NCBI GenBank assembly: GCA_011009095.1
Contig: VTPC01089971.1
Coordinates: forward strand, 168,969 to 232,968
Length of the DNA: 64,000 bases
Origin: Ignelater luminosus
Lineage: Eukaryota; Arthropoda; Insecta; Coleoptera; Elateridae
Reading direction: 5' to 3'
The notes beneath the pieces are model-generated. The model worked only from the letters and a program-made list of their open reading frames with translations. It did not search any database and was not told where the DNA came from. The translations under genes were made by a program, and so were the position numbers. Shown in pieces: positions 11,657-21,495 of this stretch (the stretch's first letter is position 1; every line of letters begins with the position of its first letter).

Positions 11657-11803
11657 CTTTTTGTTGTATATCCAAACTGTCAAACTTGCTGGCAATCTCA
11701 CTAATCACAGCACTGTTTTTACTTTTAAAGTTTATTTTGTTGCAGTCGATTTTAAGCAAATATTCGATTGAGGAACGCGTTTGGGTTTTACACTTTACAG
11801 TTT
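11657..11803 (-). CDS. Isolated exon-like block, unknown protein
   Basis: On the minus strand a 147-bp block lies between an AG acceptor (...TTATTCAG) and a consensus donor (AAAAAG then GTAAGT at 11656-11651). It is open throughout in one frame and would be a symmetric phase 1-1 exon of 48 complete codons. The product includes RSSIEYLLKIDCNKI and AVISEIASKFDSLDIQQK, which has the composition of a real folded protein, unlike nearby random frames. I do not recognise the family. No partner exons are evident within several kb. It could be an internal exon of a long-intron host gene, a relic, or chance. The polypyrimidine tract before the acceptor is weak. Confidence 0.35.
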
Positions 11804-14800
11804 CTGAATAATTTTAAAATTAAAAATATTGCAAAAAGACAGTCGTATTGCTCTAATAATATTTTTCATTGTGCTGGCTACTATTCTAAAAAGTATCAGT
11901 ACTCTATAATTTTTTTACTGTACTTTCTAGTAACTAAATATCTAAATTAAAAAGACTAAAATTTACATAATTCACAGTTCATTTGCTTTATTTTTATTAT
12001 CTAAAAATTAACTTTATTTCTCTATGTATCAAGTTTAAAATATGCACAGAGGAAATACTATTTAGTAGATATATATATGAAATGTATATAGTAATACATA
12101 CTATTTTTACTTAGCCGTTTGAATTCTGTTATTTTTGACCTGTTCAGAGACCTTGGCAGAGTTTGCGCACTACGATGGAGTAGGAAAACAGCTAACTTCA
12201 AGTAATAATCGTAATGGAACAAACATACGTCGAATAAATCAAGCGTTTAAATTGTTATCACTAATAATCAGTAATTAGTAAGCATAAACAAAAAAACAAG
12301 ACAGTCCCAGTACCCTATCAATATTTTACTGAGCTGTCCGGTAACTACCTAAAACTCACAATTTTATAATACGCTGAAAAGATGTTTGCTACTAACTGCT
12401 AACTAACTAAAAAACTATTAAAGATCTACATAAACCAATATTTATTTACTTTGTAATTTAAATCTGTAGTATGTGCCATAAGAAATTTAGTACACACACA
12501 GAGTAGATAATATAAACTACAAGAAATACTATAAAGTAAAACTAACTGTTGTCACACCCTGTATATGGGTTTTAAACTTTGACATGTTTGACCCAGTCAA
12601 TGACCTTTCCAGCGCTTGCGTACAAATTACAATTAAAACGAATTTCAATAATCATTTTGAAACTTTTCACAATGATTTGCATCTTAAATCGTGTTTTAGA
12701 GAGACGCTTCTTTAACTCCTAAAATTTAAATTATTAGAATTAACAAATTGCAACTACTGCCTTGTTTAAACGGTGATGCCGGTTCGTTTTGGATTTTATG
12801 AAAAAATCATTGCATTCTTATTTACACTGCTAACACAACACTGTACAGTTTTGAAAAGTATTTACCCGAAAAGCACAAAGTTATTAGTTTCACACTAAAC
12901 TTTAAAACAAATTCAATCTGATTTGTATCGTATTTCTTTCAAATCGACGCGTCGTGTTAAACTGAACATGCCGCTCGGTCGCTAAAAACTAATGGGGGCG
13001 CTTGCGTAGCAAAAAGTAAAACGTATGAAAAAGCAAACATATGATTTTTAAGCGGTAAAAATGTTAAATTTAAAAATGTGTTCTTCTCAGATAAAATTAA
13101 ATAATATCGTAGTTTTTTTTAAGACTCATACTATAACTTCTTTAACTAGGCAGAATTATAGTTAATTAACATGAAGTAACATGAAGAATTTGCAGTTTCT
13201 AAGTCTCAGCTGGTCGCATGACTTTAGGACTAAATTTTAAAAACTACTCTCAGTAGCTAACTTCATTATTTTTATTAGAAAACCGACATATGAGTAACAT
13301 AACCTAACTAATCTACTATAATATTTATTAAGTGTTAAAAGAAAAATCTCCAGTGAGTGTGACTAAAGATTCTAATGATTACCGTTAATTACCAAAAAAC
13401 TGAGAATAGAGTGCAGTAATAGAAACTTCCTGATATTTTGAATCAAATCAAATGTGTTTGAAATGCTCCTTGAAATATAATCTTTGTAATACTATAAGAT
13501 TAGGAATTAATAAGCATAAATATAACAAAAATCAACTTTGTTGCTTTCCCACGTGTTTTATTCTATCATTTTTATAAGTAATCTACACTACATATGTTTT
13601 GAGAATTCATTTGTGTCAACAGGTGTGTTCTAAGATTATAAAAAAGTTACATGCAAATGTAAACAATTATGGCAATATCAATTATCTTGCATTTCCAGCA
13701 ATTAATAAGTAAAATATCTTTTTATCTTCTTTAAGCAATAACTAAACATTCCATAAAATAAACTATGTCTGTTAGTGAACAGCATAACGGCAATGGAATT
13801 ATGCAGAATTAAAAAGAAACTTCTGTCCAATACCCACAATGGTGAAAAGTCTTCTAAGGTAATGAATGTGTACCTATAGAAATGTCTTATATTTTATATC
13901 ATTTCTCTGATATTATAAGCACATAGATTATACAATAAATATTAGTTAGAAATAATTGATCAATATATTTAAGTTACCAGCAGTTTCTAAAAGATTAATA
14001 CTTAGAGACTTGTCTTAAATACTTGAAAAGCTGATCTGCTTAGCTTTAGATAATAATTATAATTTATCTTTTTTGTACACTCCAAAACATAACTTACTTA
14101 ATATTGAAAACATGACAGATAAATAAATTATGTCATCAGGGCACAATCACAAGATAGGATTTAGACAAATCCGGTCTACCATTCAAACCCTTCTTGTTTA
14201 TATAGAGAGAAGTAGTAATAATTAGTGCTTAATAATTACAAATTTAAATTAGGAAAAAGCAAGAAAAACAAGTCTGTAATGATGTAACAATTTAAATAAT
14301 AATAATAATTGGGTTATATATTCATTATTATATTACTTGCATGTGTAGCTTTAAATTGTCATGATAATAATGTGTCACACCAACATTCATTGTTCACCGA
14401 ACGCTTTTTACATGAAACACTTGACAAGTCTTTAAATGCTTCACATAAATTATTGTACAGTGTATAAATTTGAAAAGTAAAAGATCTTTCAAACAGGGAG
14501 GTTTTGGTCATCTAGAGATATTATGTATGTTTGTTCTGAAGGTAATTTTATTTTTTTGTTTAAATTATGCAGCATCGACTGCTGTGGTCATTAGCTGCAC
14601 ATATAGGTGGCGGGCAGGTAGATCATGTCACAAGTATATACAAAATATCACAGGCTATGTACTACAATAAAAAGTTCTGTAATGAGCGAGAAAATTATCG
14701 CAAGCATCCAAGGAAAATCAGATACTTAAGATGATAGACTATTATAATCAAGACATAACAGATAAATTCACATTTTTTTTTCAATGACTTTAAAACCACA

Positions 14801-14874
14801 TTTAGTCAACTACTTAATCAAAACGACATTATTATAACCATGCTGACTACTGTCATAAATAAACTGACGCAATA
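11804..14874. other. AT-rich intergenic DNA
   Basis: No supported gene. A solitary ACACCCTGTATATGGG near 12546 resembles the terminal bases of Tc1/mariner elements seen elsewhere in the window, but no inverted partner was found. A short (AAT)n run lies near 14298. The 66-codon frame at 14470-14670 has no recognisable motif. Confidence 0.45.
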
Positions 14875-15600
14875 ATGGTTTCTTCATTGAGAATAGCAGT
14901 CTGGAATGCCAACGGGGTAACTTTTTCTTCTCCCTTGGTCCTCACTTTTTAGTAGCTGGAGACAGGAACGCCAAACACACGGCCTGGGGATCCAAACTGA
15001 TTAACCCAAAGGGTAGATATCTAGTAAAGGTCATACTCAACAACAATCTAAGTTCTTTCTCAACCGAAGAACCATCATACTGGCCAACCGATCGGAACAA
15101 ACTTCCTGACCTCCTAGATAGGTAACTAAAAGAATATCTGACATATACAGGACAATTGAGTCCAATCTTGATTTAAGTTCTGATATAGTCCTATTATAAT
15201 AACCTTGAGTACTAGTGTCACTTGAAGAACACCACAACTCCGGCTATGCACCAAAGAAACCAAATGGGAATACTTCCAAGACGTTATCACTGAAACTACC
15301 AGATTAAATGTTCCACTAGATACAAACCAGCAAATTAAGGACGCAGTTGATTATCTAACAACACTTATCCAAAATGTGTCGTGGGAAGCAACACTACACA
15401 AACGAAAAACAGTGTAAGATCACTACAATTTACATTAAAGAACTTGCTCTTGAAAAATGTAGAGCTCGTCGCAGAAGGCAAAATGCGAGAAACCCTATAG
15501 ATAAGGGTCAGCTAAATCGTTTGAATCGCAACTTATATACAGCCATACTCCAAGCCAAAAATTAAACATTTAAAACCTACATCACTAATCTCTCTTCAGA
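14875..15600 (+). pseudogene. Jockey-type non-LTR retrotransposon, endonuclease region
   Basis: The relic begins with LRIAVWNANGV, the typical start of the apurinic-like endonuclease domain of Jockey/CR1-group ORF2 proteins. An internal deletion follows, then VAGDRNAKHTAWGSKLINPK, PSYWPTDRNKLPDLLD and SNLDLSSD. These correspond to the GDFNAKH catalytic block, the YWP..N..PDLLD segment and the LSSDH block. The His of the SDH catalytic motif is missing (SDI is read). Farther on, ARRRRQNARNPIDK and LNRLNRNL match the linker before the reverse transcriptase. The copy ends at about 15600, where a 173-bp tandem array starts. Stops and frameshifts make it inactive. Confidence 0.85.
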
Positions 15601-15610
15601 TGATCACTCG

Positions 15611-16430
15611 TTATTACTCGTACATAAAAGACAATTGTAGGATAAAACCTTCATAAATCTACTTACGAGAGAGGTGGATGTTTTGTTTAGTGCATTAACT
15701 TCGACCTCGTCGAAGAAGCCATTTGCGTCCGTGTCTCTTTCCAAAACTGGTGGTGAGCGAAAGATAAATTACTGCTATCTACATTATTACTCGTACATAA
15801 AAGACAATCGTGGGATAAAACCTTCATAAATCTACTTAGGAGAGACGTGGATGTTTTGTTTAGTGCATTAGCTTCGACCTCATCGAAGAAGCCATTTGCG
15901 TCCGTGTCTCTTTCCAAAACTGGTGGTGAGCGAAAGATGAATTACTGCTGTCTACGTTATTACTCGTACATAAAAGACAAATGTGGGATAAAACCTTCAT
16001 AAATCTACTTACGAGAGAGGTGGATGTTTTGTTTAGTGCATTAACTTCGACCTCGTCGAAGAAGCTATTGGCGTCCGTGTCCCTTTCCAACACTAGTCGT
16101 GAACGACAGATGAATTGCTGCTGTATGCGTTATTGCTGGCATATAAAAGACATTCGTGGGATAACACCTTCACTAATCTCGTTTTGAGAGACGTGGATGT
16201 TTTATTTGCTGCATTAACTTCGAACTCATTGAAGAAGCCATTTGCGTCCGTGTCCTTTTCCAAAACTAGTCGCGAACAAAAGATGAAGTGCTATTGAATA
16301 CATGATTGTTCATAGGCAAAAGGAATTCGCGTGATTATCCTTTCATAGATGTCGTTATGGTAGACGTGGAACTTTAGTTTAGTGCGTTAACTTGGACCTC
16401 GTTGAATATGGTGCGCTTTGCCTAGCATGG
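15611..16430. repeat. Satellite-like tandem array, 173-bp unit, about 4.7 copies
   Basis: The anchor TTATTACTCGTACATAAAAG occurs at 15611, 15784 and 15957 and, diverged, at 16130 and about 16303, so the period is exactly 173 bp. Each unit also carries GGATAAAACCTTCATAAATC, GTGGATGTTTTGTTTAGTGC, TCGAAGAAGC and TTTGCGTCCGTGTC. The first three copies are most alike; divergence rises to the right and the last is decayed. Because 173 is not a multiple of 3, long frames over it are repeat artefacts. A length near 170 bp is common for satellite monomers. Confidence 0.93.
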
Positions 16431-16618
16431 TCACAAATACTAATATGTGTAATAAAAAAGTGTTTAATATAGATGTATCTGTCAAAATAAAAAGTTAAAT
16501 TGAAAAAAAATTATTTGGATGTCTTGTGAAGTTCTAGCCCAGATGGCTATGTGTATAGTTATATTTAATTCAGTTACTAATAATGTCAAACTTGAGGCGC
16601 TAAAAAAATATAGGCGTT

Positions 16619-16707
16619 CCACGTGTCCCCAAACAAAATTTGTACTCATTGAAAGTACATATATGTGTGTGAGCAATTTAGTATGTAATTCATTTGGGGA
16701 CACGTGG
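16619..16707. repeat. Perfect 15-bp inverted repeat with E-box
   Basis: CCACGTGTCCCCAAA at 16619-16633 and its exact reverse complement at 16693-16707 enclose a 59-base spacer. Each arm contains the CACGTG palindrome. The block adjoins the broken 3' end of a transposase and may be the end structure of a small foldback element. Confidence 0.8.
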
Positions 16708-16744
16708 GACAACACATTGAAAGAAGCGTGGCCCAGATCTGACA

Positions 16745-17510
16745 TCTTACCGGATAGTGTCCTTTGACATTGTGGTTAGTCAACCATTCCTACATTTGGC
16801 TTTTCTTGGAGGAAAGCGTTGGAGGTTTGTCCAATTGCACCGAATGGTAAGCAGCATTGTTCATAACAATTACACTTTTCCCCCAAGGTTATCCAAGGCA
16901 GAAATGAGCTGATTAACCAACCAATTTTAAAAAATATCCCCAGTCATTGTCGCGTGATAATCCCGACCGCTATTTTGAGAATCTAAAAGAAAATCGCACC
17001 CTTTCAAAAACCCGCCCCTATATCCCGCATGCAAAATAGTGAAACGTTTTACTTCATTTTGAATTTAGCTGGGTTACTCTTAATATCTGAGTCGTGTATC
17101 CAACGTCAAATCACGGATTAATTTTGATAGATCCATGTTTCATCTAGGTACATGAATCGGATATTTTTACTGAAATTTAGATACTGTAAAAATTTTCTAA
17201 GAAAGGTAATTTTTGATGCAACAATATGTTTTTGTTCACAGAGAATTTTGCGACCCTTAACTGATTTATATTTGTAACTCATAGATTTCAAAATCTTATA
17301 CAAAGTTGTCTTCCCTCCCTTAAATTCATAATTTTTCATTACTTCAGCCAAAAGATCGTTAGAAGAAAAATATTGATTTTGAGAGTTGTATTGCCGAATT
17401 AGTTTTTAGAAATCTTTTGTAAAAAAACGATTTCAAAACAAATTATTTTTGGGTCGTTTGCCAGATACCGAATATTTCAATTGCTCTGGTCCCTGTCGCA
17501 CAATCACTTC
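16745..17510 (-). pseudogene. DDE_3 (Tc1/mariner-type) transposase, catalytic Asp mutated
   Basis: Reading leftwards from 17510: SGKRPKN, then RQYNSQNQYFSSNDLLAEV (part of the N-terminal helix-turn-helix region), TTLYKILKSMSYKYK and CEQKHIVASKITFLRK. Next comes MYLDETW with the first catalytic Asp. After stops come HAG, GLSRDN in place of DYH, KNWL, the SVIVMNNAAYHS block and LDKPPTLSSKKSQM. These are ordered signatures of a widespread arthropod DDE_3 transposase whose second catalytic block is normally VMDNASYHS; here that Asp is Asn (codon at 16859-16861, minus strand). The region with the last catalytic Glu (PPYHC.LNPIE) is gone, replaced after 16745 by unrelated sequence with an inverted repeat. 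Confidence 0.85.
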
Positions 17511-18509
17511 AAATTTAGAACGCCTAACCTACAAAACAAGATTATTTGAGCAAAACGTTTAATGTATTTGCTTACCCCAAAAATGTCTTTTAGCCAATTA
17601 TAGATATCTTGCAACTTTAAATTTGAATTAATTCTTCTAAAATGTTTGAAAGTTTTTATAATTTGCAGCTTTGTGTTTTCATTTATAATCTTTGGCGTTA
17701 TAAATTATTATAATTGACATTAATAGATGCGAAATATAAGAAAAACTTGATCTCTTTTTAACAAAGCAAACATTTATGAAAAATGTTTGATCGTGCAACG
17801 GTGGATGCCAAATACAGCAGCAGGTACGGCAATTTTCAAAAGAAAAAAGAAATCACTTCCAACCTAAGAAAATGAATGCATGGCCTATTACGACCCATAA
17901 ACCTCATGAACGGTGTATATACGTAAATGTTACAGATTGGGTTTAATTGCTGTATTAATATTTTCTTGGGTTACCGTAGAAACCATTTGAACAGAAATCT
18001 AATTTACAACATGTAAATAAAGTGTACCTACGCTTTACTTTTGAATAGAAGAGTACAACAGAAACAGCTGCTATTATTATAAACGTGAAATGTAAATATC
18101 TGAAAAGAAGCTAATTTTGTTTACTAGAACGTGGTCTTTTATTTTCTAACCAAAAGTTTTTTTTTTCACGCAAAAAGCAGCTAATTTATACCGACTGTTT
18201 TGTACACATGACCAACCATTCATTAAATAAAGTAAGATAATCACAACAACTTTATTAGATACGCCAGCATGGAGCTTATATTACACAAAATCCCTCAACA
18301 GCTTAACCTTTTTTTTACGACTCTAGCTTTATATGTTGCCAACTTAACTACCATGTTACATCGACAACCACTGCAAACAAGAAAATTAAATGGCAAGTTT
18401 GATTTGAACCAATGTGGTTTATACCAAAGTGAATCAGTTACTATAAATTGAATCTTTTTTATTTTAATAGATGTAGAGTGTGGTAATTTCTTTGTATAAT
18501 ATTAAGTGC
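17511..18509. other. AT-rich intergenic DNA, no gene seen
   Basis: No recognisable protein or element; terminal repeats for the neighbouring transposase were not found here. The 60-codon frame at 18269-18451 shows no family resemblance. Confidence 0.45.
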
Positions 18510-18762
18510 TTACTTATTCGTCTTATCAAAGTAGTCTAGTCCTGTTAGTACGTATGCTGTAAAATAATTCAGTTTTATCTGTATACTAAAACTAAAAATC
18601 TACAAGTAGAGAGAAATGCACAAGTAAGGTAGTTTTTTCGTTCATCTACATTTTCAAATTGAATGGCAACTGTAAGTTCAAATGAAGAGATATGTAAGTA
18701 AATTAATCTAAAAGACATTTAATTTTGTTTTCCCAGGCTACCTTGATAAGACGAATAAGTAA
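18510..18762. mobile_element. Small inverted-repeat element (MITE-like)
   Basis: TTACTTATTCGTCTTATCAA at 18510 continues for 25 bp and is matched, with one mismatch, by the reverse complement of 18738-18762. The 253-bp block has no coding capacity. Target duplications could not be defined with confidence, so the superfamily is open. Confidence 0.7.
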
Positions 18763-20617
18763 ATAACGGGTTATTTACTAAATATTAAAATAAGTTCATC
18801 AGAGAAAAAGTTAAATAGGACCTTAAACTGATTGAAGTAGATTTAAATGGATGTTTGTCTGTATTTTGCTTCCTTGGAATTTAAATTTAATTTTCACTGT
18901 AAAGTTGCAGTTAGCAGCGTTAAAATGCTCTACAACACGGCATTCTATTTCTATTGCTAAATAAATTGTCATTAAAATAAAATTTGTTTGATCAAAATAC
19001 ATTCGATAGTTTTAAAAATAATATGAAGAAATCGGTAAACGGGAGAATGGGTAAGTAGTATGAGCTTTTAGAGTAAGGGTTCAGGACTTTTTACTCTGAT
19101 AGTAGTAATTATCTATATTACACAGTATGAATAAATTAAATCGATACAACCCATTTTACACATGCATGCATTTTACAAGCAACTTTGTTAACTAAAAACC
19201 AGGTGATTAATCTTGAAAGCAAGATTTTTGTAAATAAAAAACCAGTTCAAATCAAAATTAAACTGTAAGATTTCTAATTCTAACTGGCGAGTTGTGCCGA
19301 AGACCGCATGTAGTTTCAATTTATAACTATTATATTGTTGAAATGTTTTCTAATGTTAAGAATATGGATAAAATTTATGGAGCCTAATATTTGTATGCAA
19401 CAAGAAAATGAATCTAAGGCAACATAAATAATTTATGAAGCCTAGAATTTATATGTAACAAGAAACCAATGATTTAAATTTTAAAGTATGTGATGTTTTC
19501 TGAAGAAGTAACATTCAATAATAATGAATGAATGAATGAATTTGATCCTTTGATCTGTATTTCTTTTCTTCTCAAACATGATTTAGGAGTGTCTTCACGA
19601 AGAAAAAAAGCTTTCTTGAAGACTCATTTTAATGACATCGAAACCTCCAGCGTTTCCATTAATTAACTTTAAAGAAAGGTAACTTAAAATGTAATGATCT
19701 TCCTACTTTTCATCGAATTTCCTCTGAATTATCAGCTTCTCTATATTTTTGCTGTCTTTTATATAACTAAGAAATTTAAGTATTTTGGCATAGATGATGA
19801 ACAGGAAAGGTTGAAGGTCTTTGTTTCTGTCTTAAAACTTTAATCTGTGTACAATCGGCAGAGCACAAGTATCAGAGAGATACATAATTTATTAAGCAAA
19901 GAATATTAATGTTTACACAAGGCTAACCTACTGCACGTAATATTTAGATCCTTGTGGGATGTTTTGGCCCAACTAAATTTTTATGGATTACTTATTGTAA
20001 ATTCTAGATATGTATAATAAATTGGTCACCACTTTCGGTTTATCTGTCGATAAATTACAATTTGTGCCTTAAATTGATTGATTTGTATAATCTTGTAATA
20101 ACGTCAAAGATTTCTTGTATGATCTTAATCGAGAACAAGGTCTAGTATAGCAAAACTCTAGTCTTAGTAAACAATCGTATGGTTAAAATTAGGAGAATTA
20201 AAAAACTATTGCAACTAGGCATTTCTACTTTTAGTATAGAAACACAGTAAAGCTTTGATTAAAGTAGAGACTTAAATTTCGATTTGGAAATTAAAAATCA
20301 TTTTGCTATATCAAGATTGTATTGATGTCCGAACTTTGAACTTCCTGGTTGTCTAATGCTTTGTCATTTTTTTATAAAATCTCTCCATTAGGATAAGTGT
20401 GAGCGACTCTATCACTAGTATGTTTGTTTTGATGTAAGGCATGAATTGAAGCATGGTCGAATGGTCGCATGCTAAATCTAACAACCTTTAAGATAAGAAG
20501 CAATCTGGGCTGCCCCTAGCTTTCTTTGCGAACACAACTGCCAAATATATCATTTGAATTCAGAATACTTAATGTAAAAAGACCAGCTTTGTATCTTACT
20601 TATTAAATGTACTGCAA
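18763..20617. other. AT-rich intergenic DNA with two minor repeats
   Basis: A 35-bp block (TTATGGAGCCTAATATTTGT and following) near 19373 is repeated imperfectly about 58 bp later, near 19431. An (AATG)n microsatellite lies at 19523-19541. No gene is seen. Confidence 0.6.
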
Positions 20618-21495
20618 GGTAGCTAGATAAGTCCTGCAATACACCTGTTATTTTCTACGAAACACCACAAAGTTGATATCGCTGCGTAGTGCACATTAAT
20701 AGAAAGCTACATGTAAAGTTTGGGTAGCGTGTCTCAACACGTCTTTAAATACGGCTGCTTAGACGATTGTGAGTATGGCGACTTGGTCAAGAGACGAAAT
20801 TCGTAGAGCTATAAAGTATAACTTTTTGAGAGGATTGTCAATCGACGAGCGTGTGGATGAACTAAAAAACGTTATCAAACAACCGTATTTCGTTGGTACC
20901 GAAACTTGGTTATATTATTACGATGTCAGATCAAAGCGCAAGAATCAGGTGTGGTTATTTGAAAACGAAGAGACGCCAACGGAGGTGCGTAAATCGCGAT
21001 CAGTAAGAAAGAAAATGATCATTGTATTTTTTACTGTTTAGGTATTTTAACAAGAATTGTACTCGATAGTCAGCGTATAGTAACAGCTTCTTGGTACGTA
21101 AATGAATGCCTTACTCAGGTGGTTGAACAGCTGAATGGATACCTGGCATTTTCACCATGACAATGCTAGACCACATGCAGCGCGGTTAACGCAAGACTTT
21201 TTGGAAAATGCTGGTCTTAAATTACTTGCGCATCCTCCGTATAGTCCAGATCTAGCTCCGTGCGATTTCGGTTTGTTTCCACTAGTGAAGGACAAATTAA
21301 AAGGCCGCAAGTTTCGCCCCAACGAGGAACTTTTAGTAGCGTAGGACCAGGCATGTGCAGAGCTTCCAGAATCAAAATGGCAGGACATTTTTAACGATTA
21401 GTTTGTTCGGATGAAGAAATGTGTAAATTGTAATGGTGATTATTTTGAAAGAAAATAAATCAATAAAGTTGTATTGCAAAACTTAGCTAGTAACC
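20618..21495 (+). mobile_element. mariner element, internally deleted
   Basis: The ends 20618-20642 and 21471-21495 form inverted repeats matching at 20 of 25 positions; both include CTAG, TAAGT and GCAATAC. Between them lies a mariner transposase relic. The total of 878 bp, against about 1.3 kb for intact mariners, fits the internal deletion in the gene. Flanking TA dinucleotides are not obvious, which is consistent with age. Confidence 0.8.
20775..21458 (+). pseudogene. mariner transposase (DD34D) pseudogene
   Basis: The frame starts MATWSRDEIRRAIKYNFLRG and LSIDERVDELKN, the mariner N-terminal DNA-binding region. It jumps by deletion to TETWLYYYDV, VWLFENEETP and KSRSVRKKMI, and after frame breaks to WHFHHDNARPHAARLTQDFL, HPPYSPDLAPCDFGLFP, LVKDKLKGRKF and a closing YFERK. 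About 120 residues between the DNA-binding and catalytic domains are missing. The first catalytic Asp, normally in GDETW, is Thr (codon 20898-20900). The second (HHDNA, Asp codon 21159-21161) and third (APCDF, Asp codon 21264-21266) are kept with exactly 34 residues between them, confirming the DD34D class. A TAG also interrupts the frame near 21342. It is dead by several routes. Confidence 0.93.

Noticed and set aside
15687..16297. Several 60-77-codon frames on both strands
   Set aside because: They are phase-shifted readings of the 173-bp tandem unit, not genes.
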